Origin: Alphaproteobacteria bacterium
GTDB taxonomy: Bacteria > Pseudomonadota > Alphaproteobacteria > Rickettsiales > Rickettsiaceae
Assembly (NCBI GenBank): GCA_030430995.1
Contig: JAUIKA010000001.1
Coordinates: 1 to 49,082, forward strand
Direction: 5' to 3'
DNA: 49,082 nt
Each line of letters starts with the position of its first letter. Position 1 is the stretch's first letter. The notes beneath the pieces were generated by a model. It did no database searches, had not been told where the DNA came from, and saw only the letters and a list, made by a program, of their open reading frames with translations. This document shows, in pieces, positions 34,717 to 43,723 of the stretch. The position numbers were made by a program, and so were the translations under genes.

Positions 34717-35361
34717 ATGTTTATTCTAATAGGAGGAGAAAAAGGTGGAACAGGTAAGAGTTGCCTTTCTCAGAACATAGCTGTACTTTTACAAAAAATA
34801 AAAGGGCAAATACTAATAATAGATTGTGATCCGCAAAAAACAACATCCGATTGGGTTCAGGAGAGAAATAGTAACAAAGATAATACATACATAGAATGCA
34901 TACAGTTATATGGAAATATACTTCATACTTTAGAAAGTCTAAAAGAAAAATATAGTACTATATTAGTTGATTGTGGTGGTCAAGATACAAAGGCTTTAAG
35001 ATCTTCATTAGTAACATGTACACACGCTTTATTTCCAATAAGACCTAAAAGAAGGGATCTCAGAACAATTAAGCATTTAGAAGAATTAATTACAGAGGTG
35101 AAGGTTACAAACCCTAACATAAATCTATCTGTTATAATAAATCAAGCACCACCATTACCATCTCAGTATAAGAGAATTTTAGATGCAAAAGATACGTGTA
35201 AAACATGGGGGTTGCCATGTTTAGATACCGTAATATTTAATAGAAATATTTATGATGATAGTGAAGAGATGGGATTGAGTGTACATGAAATTGGTACAGA
35301 CAGTAAAGCAGAAGACGAATTAAATTCCTTATTAAAAGAGTTCTTAGATGTCAAAATTTGA
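34717..35361 (+). CDS. parA: ParA-family partition ATPase (small, type Ib)
   Basis: The 214-residue protein has the deviant Walker A LIGGEKGGTGKSCLSQNIAV at residues 5-24. ILIIDCDPQKTTSDW is the switch I region, and TILVDCGGQDTKALRS is Walker B. It has no N-terminal HTH, the trait of type Ib ParA. Such ATPases bind the nucleoid and move plasmid copies apart with a DNA-binding partner. The partner is the RHH gene next to it, overlapping by 14 bases, and the DNA site is probably the 10-bp repeat array just upstream. Confidence 0.93.
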   Translation: MFILIGGEKGGTGKSCLSQNIAVLLQKIKGQILIIDCDPQKTTSDWVQERNSNKDNTYIECIQLYGNILHTLESLKEKYSTILVDCGGQDTKALRSSLVTCTHALFPIRPKRRDLRTIKHLEELITEVKVTNPNINLSVIINQAPPLPSQYKRILDAKDTCKTWGLPCLDTVIFNRNIYDDSEEMGLSVHEIGTDSKAEDELNSLLKEFLDVKI

Positions 35362-35584
35362 TGATTTAAAAAAACAAAGATTTATTAATCAAGTTACAGA
35401 ATATTCTGAAGGTACAAAAAGAAAGAATATCACAATAAGCATTAACGAAGAATGTTTAAATGTATTAGAGGCTGTATCTAAAGAAGAGCGATTACCAAAG
35501 TCGTTTATTATAAGGTCGGCAATAATAGCTTTTTATGAAATGTCCAGAGAAGAAAAAAATAAAATTTATAACAAGGTATCATAA
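35348..35584 (+). CDS. Ribbon-helix-helix partition partner (ParB/ParG-like)
   Basis: The 78-residue protein contains a ribbon-helix-helix DNA-binding domain: KRKNITISINEECLNVLEAV is the strand and first helix, and RLPKSFIIRSAIIAFYE the second helix. The N-terminal 25 residues are polar and flexible, like the arginine-finger tail of ParG that stimulates its ParA. The overlap with parA and the repeat array in front make it the centromere-binding component. It would also repress the operon. Confidence 0.82.
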   Translation: MSKFDDLKKQRFINQVTEYSEGTKRKNITISINEECLNVLEAVSKEERLPKSFIIRSAIIAFYEMSREEKNKIYNKVS

Positions 35585-35588
35585 AAAT

Positions 35589-36122
35589 ATGTATCAAGGG
35601 AATCAAATAACAACTTTTCAGTTAAAAGGGGCTAGATACGCGTTAGATATAACTACAAAGGAATTGGGGGAATATATTCAATTTAGCTCAACAACTATTT
35701 CAACCCTTGAAAGAAAAGGGTTATCGGAGTTTGTAGATATTGATAGAAAAAAAATTAACCTTTTAGTAAGATTTTTTAATGATAAAGGAATACATTTTCC
35801 AGATCAATATTCTATTTTAAACAACAAGATACAAGATATAGAAAAGGATGTGCTTACTAGGTTTCAAATTCGTTCATCAAGAAAAATTCTTAATATCACA
35901 CAAAAACTATTAGCAGAAAAAATTTCTATTGAAGTCAATATTCTTAATGCTTTAGAGCGACTAAATAATACATCAATTATTGCAAAAAAAAATTTACAAG
36001 AAACTAATAAGTTTATTGATTATAATAATCTTATAGATTTTTTTAAAGGAAAAAATATCTTATTTCTCCATAATAATACAATATGCAATAACCATCAAAC
36101 CCCCTTTCCCAGTCCAAAGTGA
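35589..36122 (+). CDS. Regulator with two tandem XRE-like HTH domains
   Basis: The preferred start at 35589 (MYQGNQITTFQLKGARYALD) gives 177 residues. Two halves repeat the same plan. The first has GARYALDITTKELGEYIQFS followed by LLVRFFNDKGIHFPDQYSI. The second has SSRKILNITQKLLAEKISIE followed by LIDFFKGKNILFLHNN. Each is an XRE-type HTH plus the FFxxKGIxF tail seen in such regulators. It lies downstream of the partition pair, and its end overlaps the convergent relaxase gene by 28 bases. It may control partition or transfer genes. Confidence 0.68.
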   Translation: MYQGNQITTFQLKGARYALDITTKELGEYIQFSSTTISTLERKGLSEFVDIDRKKINLLVRFFNDKGIHFPDQYSILNNKIQDIEKDVLTRFQIRSSRKILNITQKLLAEKISIEVNILNALERLNNTSIIAKKNLQETNKFIDYNNLIDFFKGKNILFLHNNTICNNHQTPFPSPK

Positions 36123-39100
36123 TGTCCATGAGATATCTCTTGAGCTTGTTCGTGGTGATGCTGCAGCCCTTTTTCTAAAAGGTGGTGATCATGATGCTGA
36201 GCTAGTTGTGTATATTTACCTATAATGTCTCGTGGATCATGATCATGCAACATATTGTGCCCTACATTCATATGCTCATGATGTTGGTGATGATTATCAC
36301 GATCATGCTCCATCATTCTTCTAGCTTCTAATCTTGCTAGATGCTCTAGATGAGGATCAAATCTTTTATTTATCCCAAATCTATCACATCCATATTTCTT
36401 TAAACTTTCCTGCCTATATTTTTCTACTCTCTCTGGTTTGAATAACTCATAACTATATGCCTTTTCTGATATATCTTTTATAGCCATTTGCCTTTGCTCA
36501 TCTGTAAATATTTTAGCGCTTATTTGAACTGCGTGGACCATACCAAGCTCTTTTGCTGCAGAGGCTATAAATCCGTCTATCATTTCTGATGTTATTGGAG
36601 TCCCTTTTGTTAGATTATGATCTAGGATGTTTTCAGCGAAATAGGTTCTAACTCGCTCATCTGCGTGTATTTGAGTTGGGATCCTTTTAGTTAGGTCGTC
36701 TAGCTTTTCTTTATACTGATCCCTTGATAGGCCATATCTTAAAGATAAATATTTATCATAACTTTTCTCTGGATCTTTGACGTCTATTTCTTTAAAAAGC
36801 TTAGATAATTCTTTTTCATAACCTTGGTTGTCCCAGTCTGGAGTAGGCCCTTTATCTATAGATTTCTGAGCTATATCTAAAGCTATATTTATAGTTTCTT
36901 TCTGAGTTAAATTATCTTTTTTATCCATTAGGGCAGTCAGCAGTTCTGTATCCTCTAGTTTATTAGCTTCTTTTACAAAACAAGATACTTTATAACTCTC
37001 TCTTAATTCAGCTAATGGTATCTCTCTATTTTCTCCTAAAAGCTCATGTTTTTTATTCTCAATGGTAAAAAACTCTTTTAAAACAGTTGAAGTCTCTTGA
37101 GCTTTTTCTAGATCTAGCATAGTTTGCCTCTCAAGCTGAAGAGTTTTTTCATCTAATATCTTTAAGCCATCAACCTTCTCTAAAAACAGCTCCTGAATTT
37201 TCTCAGCCCCTTCTTCTTTTAGCATATCATTAAAGTCAGTATTTGCTTTCTCTGGCATCACTACAGATATTTTAGCTCCTGCTTTTTCTATAGCTTCTAT
37301 GGTCGTCTCTATAATCTTACTAATAGTTTTACTATCTCCATCATTATCTAAGGCCAAAATAATATGCTCATTTTCCTTTGGTTGATAGTTTTTGATATTG
37401 CTTATTCCAAGAGAGCATTTGATATTAGCATCAAGCCCTGCTTCTTTTATAGATAGGGCTGTCTCTAATCCTTCTGCTATAATAGTCTTATTTGAGCTCA
37501 AGGACTCCCCAGCGCTGACAAAAGCCCCCTTTATCTGCCCATAAGAACGTTTAGTTTCTTTCTCAGCAGTGAAAGCATTTAATATAATTCCTTGATGCCC
37601 TGTTATATTATTATTACCGTCTCTGGCAAAACAGACTAGGGCAGGGCATCTTTGCCCTATATGCACTACAGTAGTAGCTTTTATATCATCGCTTAAACCA
37701 CAAGTGATACCTCTATGATTTGCTAAATAAACGCTAGCAGCTTGAGCTACTAAGTTAGGTTTGATATCTTTGGCTTTAAGATTATTATATTTATCCCAAA
37801 CTTCTTTATGATTAGCCTTAAGATAAGCTGATTTATATATTTCTCCGGCATAAGCGGTGGCGTGAGCTTTGTTGTACACATAGCTACTTGCAGATATCAT
37901 CTTAGTCAGCAATTTTCCTCCTCCTGCTATAGAGCATCCCTGCATAATAGCACCTCTTCTATCACCTATCTCTTGCCTGATTTCAAATTTTTTCGTATCC
38001 AGCTGCTTCTGAGGTGATTTTAAAGACTCCTGAAGTTTGTTTATATTATGCAGCTCTTTTCTAAAATTATTAGGCTCTTTTGAGCTAAAATACTCTTTTC
38101 CGGCTTTCATGATTTGCTCTTGGAATAATATTGCACCTTTAGTATTTGTAAATACTCCTTTTGGATCAGGCAAGTGAGATTTAACTCCTCCTGATAATAT
38201 CTCAATCTGGTCTCTTGCTCCTGGCCGAATAGCGGCAGAGAGATTTACTAGATCTTCCATAGATCTAGGTTGCAGCTTTTGGCAATATTTACCGCTGGAG
38301 CCAAGCTGAAACACCCCAGCAACATTTCCAGATGAGATTAATTCAAAAGTCTTTTGATCATGGTGGGGTAGGGCGCTTATGCCCGCCTGCCTCATCATCA
38401 TATCAGTTTTTGCTAAATGATTAGATGAGAGCAAGTCCAATTTATGTTCAGGCTCCTTTATTAGCCCTTTATTTACTACTCCGCCAATGCCAATGCTGCA
38501 AATATGAGGTTCGCCATTTTTATCTAAAACTCTTCCTCCAGAGTATTTGTTTAATATATATTTTTCTACTAAATCTCTATGCCTACTATCTATATCAAAG
38601 TCAAAATCAGGTCTGTTATCAGGAGATAAAAATCTCTCCTGCATAAGTCCTTGTCGCTCTATATCGTTATTATGTAGCCCTAATGCTTTGGCGGCAATAG
38701 AGCTATTAGCAGAGCCCCTGAGCAGATAAGAGATATTGTTAAACTGGCAGAAATTTTTAATATCATGAGCAATTAAAAAATCTCTAGCATATCCATTTTC
38801 TTTAATGATATGCAGTTCTTTTTCTAATTTACTATATGGTATATCTTTAGTATATTGAGGCTTGAAAGCTAAACTTCGCAATGTCTGATATGGACTGCTA
38901 TTATTTAAATTGTAACCGCTGGCTCTAGAGAAATTATGTTCTTCCTTGATTTCAATACTACTGCCTCTATTATATAACTGGCGGCTTCTATTAGTTTTTG
39001 CTTTTTTATTATCTATAGCAGCCACATCAAGCTTAAGTTTATCTTTAAATGCAGAGATATCATGAGAGATATCCGCCCCACTATCTTTAGTCATCTGTTT

Positions 39101-41740
39101 TAGATAAATAGCAGATTCTTTTATCCCTATCTCTTTATGCTCAGATACAAAAGAGAGCATATCACCACCTTTGCCTGTAGAGTGATCATACCATAGACCT
39201 GACTTAGGCCCGGAAGTAGTAACTATAATTTTGCCATTTTCCCCATACCGGAGCATAGACCCATTCGATAAGATCTCATTAGGAGCTCCTAAAATTGATA
39301 AAGCTATCTTTTCAGCAGCAAAAGCAGCATCTCTTTTTATTCTAGCAAAATCTAGGTGGTTAGAGCTTTTTGTTGATTTGTCGCTAAAATGCTCAATATT
39401 ATCTTCCCATCCGCTAAGCTTAGCTACTTTAAATACCTGCCTTCTATCTAGAGTATCCTCTATAAATCTATAGTAATTCTCATCACTATTGATATTATCA
39501 TTCCAGTACATTTTCAGCTTAAACTTAAGATCACTAAACCTTCCTTTTTTTTGAGTTAAATCTTCATGAGTAAAATAAGACAAACTTGCTGCATTATTTT
39601 GTGGAGCGGATAGCTGAGCGGTAAGCGCTTCTATATCAGGAGTTTTAGAAGTATCGGCATAGATTTTTAGGCCTATTACATGGCGAGTCATCTGAACATA
39701 GCTATTATTTATAGTGGAAAACCCACTATGAAGCACAAAAACACAGCCTAAAGAAGCCCCTTGAGATTTATAAACAGTAGAAGCATAACCATGCTTTATA
39801 TGGTGGAAATAATAAGGATTAAATTCAACTTCTCTGCCATCATCTATTTTTACTCTAATAGAGACAAATCTATTAGTATCAGTAGCATCCCCATTGCTTT
39901 TGATTTCTAATATGCGGCCAAATTCACTATTATAAACTCCAATAGATCTATTTGTTTTAGTAAATACAATCCGATCCCCTTCAGCAAAAGGGAGCTTTTG
40001 ATAGCCGATTTGCCAATCATCTTTTCCTAGCTTTCCGGCTTGCTTTAGCCTATGCCGAGCCATTTCATTTAAATGATCAACATCTTTATTAGCAATAGCT
40101 AATATCTGACGCTTTTGTAGGTCAAAAGGACTATTTTCCCAGTGACCTATGAGCTTCATCTTTGAGTCATAATCAGTATTTGAAAAATGTACATCTTCTT
40201 CAAATATCTTCAAAGCTTTCATCACTTGAGATTTAGCCATAAGTTCAGCTGCATGCCTATGCTTCTCTGATTTTTGCCTATGAACTTCAGTTAGCTCAAA
40301 AGATCCAAATTTATCAGCTAAAACCTCAAACATTCCGCCACGAGAGATAGAGGATAGTTGCCTCTCATCTCCAGCTAAGATTAAAGAGCAATCAATTTTA
40401 TCTAGTAGTTTCAATAGCTCCCTATAGGTAGGAGTAGATACCATAGCAGCTTCATCTATGATAATAGTATTAATATTCTCTAGATCGGCTTTGCCGACTC
40501 TAGCCTTCCAAAGGAAGCTATCTATGGTAAAGCTATTTTCAAATCCTTTTTCCTTCAGTTCAATTGAAGCTTTATGCGTAGGAGCTAAAGCTGTTATCTC
40601 TTTAGAGGCAAGTTTAGAAAGTACGGTTGATTTGCCAGTTCCAGCCCTGCCTTTTAAAATCTTTAATGCTCCATCTTTTTTTGAGGTTAAAAACTCTAGA
40701 GCATCTCTTTGGTGATCAGACAAATTTTCTATATCTTTAAAGGCAAACTGTTTTACTTCCACAGTAGAGTTAAGAAGACCTGCTCGATATAAAACTCTTT
40801 GCTCTTCAACTCTAACCTCTTTAGTAGTAAAAAAATCAGTCTTAGTTCCATCCGCTAAATATAAAGGAATCATCCTAGAAGAAGCCATAGCCTCTTTAAC
40901 CAGAGAAAACCTCACGGAAGAGTCAATCATGTGCTTAACAGCTCTTTTAAGCTCATACTCGCTAAATACAGATTTAGTACTAGTGACTCTATCAAGCACG
41001 CTATCGCCATCTTTTAAAATCTCTAGATTAGCTTCATGAATTACCTCGTTTTTAGAGATATTTTTATTTTCAGCAGATCTCATACGCCGAGGCCCTATAT
41101 GAATGGAGCCTAAATCAGCAGTAGGATCTACACGCAAAGCTAGGCCTTTTTCAATGAAATATTCGTTTTGGATATCTCTAGATATCTGCCCAATAATTCT
41201 ATTTTCAGGAATAGCAAAAGCTTTGCCAGAAGACTTATAAAACTCAGGATTAAGATCAGTAGCTTTTTTTGCTTCCAGAGCCTCTCCATCCTCTCTAAAT
41301 CTGCGAGTCGTAACCAAAAGATGAGCATGCCAATTATGGTCTCCATCATGAGGGCTGTGGATGTCTAATTGCACAGCTAGACCCTCCCGGACATATCCCA
41401 TGTGATCAATAATTCTTTTAGTGATCTCTATTCGGTCCTCTAAGATAATCTCTCTGTCATCAGGCAGGGCAATCACGATATCTTTCAGGACCTGAGAGTC
41501 TTTTCTTTTCTCATGAGACTCTACTAAGTTCATCAAAAGCTCAGGATCTTTATAAGCCTTATTAGCATGAGAAGGCAGCAAGACTTCATGATAAGCATTA
41601 TCGCCCCGATTAGAGAAGTCAAAAGTTCGATTAGCTCTACTATCTTTTACTCGCACTCTAGCATTATAAGCGGCCTTCAAACAGCTATTACCTCCGCTGG
41701 ATCTAGATACCATTTCAATACGTGCAAACTGGATAGCCAC
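36095..41740 (-). CDS. traA: Giant TraA-type relaxase-helicase with primase, DnaE-like polymerase and Toprim segments
   Basis: Residue numbers follow a 1912-residue reading from 41833. I prefer the GTG start at 41740 (VAIQFARIEMVSRSSGGNSC), where MobQ relaxases normally begin. MobA/MobL relaxase: DGDHNWHAHLLV with the HxH metal site at 169-171. RecD-like helicase: KGRAGTGKST (K401) and IIIDEAAM (D460, E461). Primase-like segment: KSGLWYDHSTGKGGDML near 865-890. Pol III alpha-like region: about 1015-1345 with PDFDFDID (D1078, D1080), D1133 in HKLDLLSS, GVFQLGSSG, ILFQEQIM and NKAHATAYAGE. Toprim: E1454 in AEGLETA and LALDNDGDS (D1496, D1498). A His-rich tail ends the protein. The polymerase-like insert is exceptional. 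Nicking and unwinding at oriT are the core job; copying is inference. Confidence 0.9.
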   Translation of the reverse strand: MAIQFARIEMVSRSSGGNSCLKAAYNARVRVKDSRANRTFDFSNRGDNAYHEVLLPSHANKAYKDPELLMNLVESHEKRKDSQVLKDIVIALPDDREIILEDRIEITKRIIDHMGYVREGLAVQLDIHSPHDGDHNWHAHLLVTTRRFREDGEALEAKKATDLNPEFYKSSGKAFAIPENRIIGQISRDIQNEYFIEKGLALRVDPTADLGSIHIGPRRMRSAENKNISKNEVIHEANLEILKDGDSVLDRVTSTKSVFSEYELKRAVKHMIDSSVRFSLVKEAMASSRMIPLYLADGTKTDFFTTKEVRVEEQRVLYRAGLLNSTVEVKQFAFKDIENLSDHQRDALEFLTSKKDGALKILKGRAGTGKSTVLSKLASKEITALAPTHKASIELKEKGFENSFTIDSFLWKARVGKADLENINTIIIDEAAMVSTPTYRELLKLLDKIDCSLILAGDERQLSSISRGGMFEVLADKFGSFELTEVHRQKSEKHRHAAELMAKSQVMKALKIFEEDVHFSNTDYDSKMKLIGHWENSPFDLQKRQILAIANKDVDHLNEMARHRLKQAGKLGKDDWQIGYQKLPFAEGDRIVFTKTNRSIGVYNSEFGRILEIKSNGDATDTNRFVSIRVKIDDGREVEFNPYYFHHIKHGYASTVYKSQGASLGCVFVLHSGFSTINNSYVQMTRHVIGLKIYADTSKTPDIEALTAQLSAPQNNAASLSYFTHEDLTQKKGRFSDLKFKLKMYWNDNINSDENYYRFIEDTLDRRQVFKVAKLSGWEDNIEHFSDKSTKSSNHLDFARIKRDAAFAAEKIALSILGAPNEILSNGSMLRYGENGKIIVTTSGPKSGLWYDHSTGKGGDMLSFVSEHKEIGIKESAIYLKQMTKDSGADISHDISAFKDKLKLDVAAIDNKKAKTNRSRQLYNRGSSIEIKEEHNFSRASGYNLNNSSPYQTLRSLAFKPQYTKDIPYSKLEKELHIIKENGYARDFLIAHDIKNFCQFNNISYLLRGSANSSIAAKALGLHNNDIERQGLMQERFLSPDNRPDFDFDIDSRHRDLVEKYILNKYSGGRVLDKNGEPHICSIGIGGVVNKGLIKEPEHKLDLLSSNHLAKTDMMMRQAGISALPHHDQKTFELISSGNVAGVFQLGSSGKYCQKLQPRSMEDLVNLSAAIRPGARDQIEILSGGVKSHLPDPKGVFTNTKGAILFQEQIMKAGKEYFSSKEPNNFRKELHNINKLQESLKSPQKQLDTKKFEIRQEIGDRRGAIMQGCSIAGGGKLLTKMISASSYVYNKAHATAYAGEIYKSAYLKANHKEVWDKYNNLKAKDIKPNLVAQAASVYLANHRGITCGLSDDIKATTVVHIGQRCPALVCFARDGNNNITGHQGIILNAFTAEKETKRSYGQIKGAFVSAGESLSSNKTIIAEGLETALSIKEAGLDANIKCSLGISNIKNYQPKENEHIILALDNDGDSKTISKIIETTIEAIEKAGAKISVVMPEKANTDFNDMLKEEGAEKIQELFLEKVDGLKILDEKTLQLERQTMLDLEKAQETSTVLKEFFTIENKKHELLGENREIPLAELRESYKVSCFVKEANKLEDTELLTALMDKKDNLTQKETINIALDIAQKSIDKGPTPDWDNQGYEKELSKLFKEIDVKDPEKSYDKYLSLRYGLSRDQYKEKLDDLTKRIPTQIHADERVRTYFAENILDHNLTKGTPITSEMIDGFIASAAKELGMVHAVQISAKIFTDEQRQMAIKDISEKAYSYELFKPERVEKYRQESLKKYGCDRFGINKRFDPHLEHLARLEARRMMEHDRDNHHQHHEHMNVGHNMLHDHDPRDIIGKYTQLAQHHDHHLLEKGLQHHHEQAQEISHGHHFGLGKGV

Positions 41741-42008
41741 TAATTTATCTATTTTAAGCTTGTTTATTATAAAAGAGGAGAAAACCATACCTTCTTGAAC
41801 CAGTATAACATTTCTAATGTTGCTAGGCAACATATATTGCGTCTAAAAAAATTAAGCTAAGTTTTAGCTGGATATTAGTAACATTATTACCTTCTCAAAA
41901 TACCTGTTATAAAGTCAATTTATCATTACAATAAAACTAGCTTTTCTTGTGCTATTATGATATTCTTTAGGGGTAAAAGAATATCATAATATAAGGGCAT
42001 AGCAGGGC
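41741..42008. promoter_or_regulatory. Divergent traA / traD_Ti intergenic region with hairpin: oriT candidate
   Basis: This region separates the relaxase gene from the divergent DUF1173-traD_Ti operon, the place where Ti plasmids keep oriT. It contains a perfect 16-bp inverted repeat, TATTATGATATTCTTT at 41953-41968 and its complement at 41976-41991, with the 7-base loop AGGGGTA. TAAGGGCATAG follows at once (about 41992-42002), resembling the AAGGGCGCA nic core of Q-type oriTs. A second small inverted pair, AGCTAA/TTAGCT, lies at 41855-41869. Both promoters must lie here too. AAGGGC may alternatively be part of a ribosome site. Confidence 0.55.
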
Positions 42009-43265
42009 ATGAATCTAATAGAAAAATCTAAAGCAAATGCAGATAGCATAAATAGAGATATATATTCACCCTTAGCATTAGAATCAAAAGAGCAGCAAAT
42101 GCTAAAATCTCCAGATAATTTCTCTGCTGAAGATAAACAGCCCCTAATAGATAAATTAAAATCCTATAAGGATAAATATTGGATAGAGTGTTCTTGCAAA
42201 GGAGTGCTCATAATATGTCAGCAAAAAGATAATCTATATATCAGATGTAAGGCTAAAGATGAGCATAAAAAAGATTGCTGGTTTTACAAAAGAGCTTCTG
42301 TAAATCTAAATGGCAATGCAAAAGAAGGGACTAGAGCACAAGTAAAATATTTTACTCCGAGTGTTGCTGCAGGTAGCATTTTATCTAGCAGTAAGTCTAC
42401 TGGAGCATTAAAGAGCAAAAGAATCTCTAAATTGGGCCAGCTGCTATTGTCTATTTTAGATAAATCAGGGGTCAATAAAATAAAAGATAAACAGCTGCCA
42501 ATTATCGATCAACTTAGATCTATTACAGGCAGTTTTAATAAGCTTTGGCCCAGCAAGGAGCTTAGAAAAAAAGATATCACTTTATCTAAATTTTATCGAT
42601 ATAGCCTCACTAAAGAATTATTAAAAGAATCATATAGATCTCTAATATATCAAAAGCATTTTTTACCAAAATCAGTAGAGCCTTTTTTGATTTTCTCATT
42701 AGTAGCAACTAAAATTACAGATAATAGCTTTACTGCAAAAAAAAATGGTGAAGAATATTTTGTAGCCAGCCGGCCAGAGACTATCTCAGGCTTTATCGAT
42801 AGAGAAAAGTCAGCTCCTTATTTTACCCTAGCGCTAGCTCAATTAAAAGAAGATTATAAATTTTATATCCATAGCGAGAAGCTAGAGTTTAAAGAAGTTT
42901 TTGCAATCCCTATTTACTCCAGCTCTATTTTAATGCCAGTAGAGAGCGCTTATGAAAGGCAAGCACTCAGAATATTACTTGACCAGCATAGAGCAAATCA
43001 ATATTTTATAGACAAGCCTTTATTCCCGGTAGCATATAAATCTTCTACAGAAGAAGAGATAATGCATAGGCCAGATTTTATACTTACAAGAGGGGATAAA
43101 ACTATCTTTATAGAAGTATTAGGCAGCAAAAATCCAGATTACCAAGCTCATAAAGAAAGCATAGCAGCGAGAGTCTCAGGGTATATCTGTGTAGAGGGAT
43201 ATAATTTAGACAGCCCAGAGACAAGGCATAATTTTATAAATAACATAAAAAAATACTTATCATGA
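42009..43265 (+). CDS. DUF1173-like protein of the TraD_Ti operon
   Basis: The 418-residue protein has a Cys-rich, zinc-binding-like segment, WIECSCKGVLIICQQKDNLY followed by DEHKKDCWFYKR, at about residues 57-95. Near the C-terminus (about 350-385) come RPDFILTRGDKTIFIEVLGS and NPDYQAHK. That C-terminal stretch resembles the end of DUF1173 proteins, which are common in conjugative elements with TraA-type relaxases, and has a nuclease-like D...E pattern without a clear ExK. The function is unknown. It begins right after the oriT candidate and overlaps traD_Ti by 4 bases. Confidence 0.6.
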   Translation: MNLIEKSKANADSINRDIYSPLALESKEQQMLKSPDNFSAEDKQPLIDKLKSYKDKYWIECSCKGVLIICQQKDNLYIRCKAKDEHKKDCWFYKRASVNLNGNAKEGTRAQVKYFTPSVAAGSILSSSKSTGALKSKRISKLGQLLLSILDKSGVNKIKDKQLPIIDQLRSITGSFNKLWPSKELRKKDITLSKFYRYSLTKELLKESYRSLIYQKHFLPKSVEPFLIFSLVATKITDNSFTAKKNGEEYFVASRPETISGFIDREKSAPYFTLALAQLKEDYKFYIHSEKLEFKEVFAIPIYSSSILMPVESAYERQALRILLDQHRANQYFIDKPLFPVAYKSSTEEEIMHRPDFILTRGDKTIFIEVLGSKNPDYQAHKESIAARVSGYICVEGYNLDSPETRHNFINNIKKYLS

Positions 43266-43723
43266 CAGTTTTAGAGAAAGAGAAGCAGCAGATTAAGCGC
43301 CAATCAGCAGAGCTTAGAAGGCGCCAAGTGCAGCTGAAGCTAAAAGAGCAGAAGCTCAGAGACCGCCATCTATATGAGATGGGCAGGTCAGCCAAAAAAG
43401 CTGGCATTGACGCCCTTGAAGATGAAGAATTTTTAGGGGCGATGCTATATTTAAGAGAACTGATTGATAAAGACAGCTCCCTACTAAAACTTTTCAGAGA
43501 AAAAGCACAGAAGCATATAGAGCAAGAGAATAAAGGAAAAACAGCTATAGTGCTCACCATAGGCTACAAAGATGCACAGTCTAATAAAGCAATCCTGAGA
43601 AAACATAGCCTCAAATGGAATCAACTCAGGAAAGAATGGTATGGTTATGTAGAGGATCTAGAAGGGCTGAAAGTTGATCTAAAGAGCGCAGAGCATAGTA
43701 TAGAAATCATAAAAGAGGATTAA
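43262..43723 (+). CDS. traD_Ti: TraD of the Ti type (relaxosome accessory)
   Basis: The 153-residue protein opens with a charged coiled coil, KQQIKRQSAELRRRQVQLKL, followed by MGRSAKKAGIDALEDEEFLG with AMLYL, the TraD/TraC_Ti core. A C-terminal extension has LKWNQLRKEWYGYVEDLEGL, a short motif seen in related mobilisation proteins. Ti TraC/TraD help the TraA relaxase at oriT. The placement opposite traA across oriT matches Ti plasmids. It overlaps both neighbours (4 bases and 1 base). Confidence 0.72.
   Translation: MTVLEKEKQQIKRQSAELRRRQVQLKLKEQKLRDRHLYEMGRSAKKAGIDALEDEEFLGAMLYLRELIDKDSSLLKLFREKAQKHIEQENKGKTAIVLTIGYKDAQSNKAILRKHSLKWNQLRKEWYGYVEDLEGLKVDLKSAEHSIEIIKED

Noticed and set aside
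36095..41833. Start of the relaxase at 41833
   Set aside because: The family begins close to the QFARIE motif and a GTG at 41740 fits; the 31 extra residues have no family counterpart. The longer form cannot be excluded.
41992..42008. AAGGGC before the 42009 start as a plain ribosome-binding site only
   Set aside because: Not excluded, but the adjoining 16-bp perfect hairpin in the traA/traD_Ti gap favours oriT, so it was reported as a candidate with the alternative stated.
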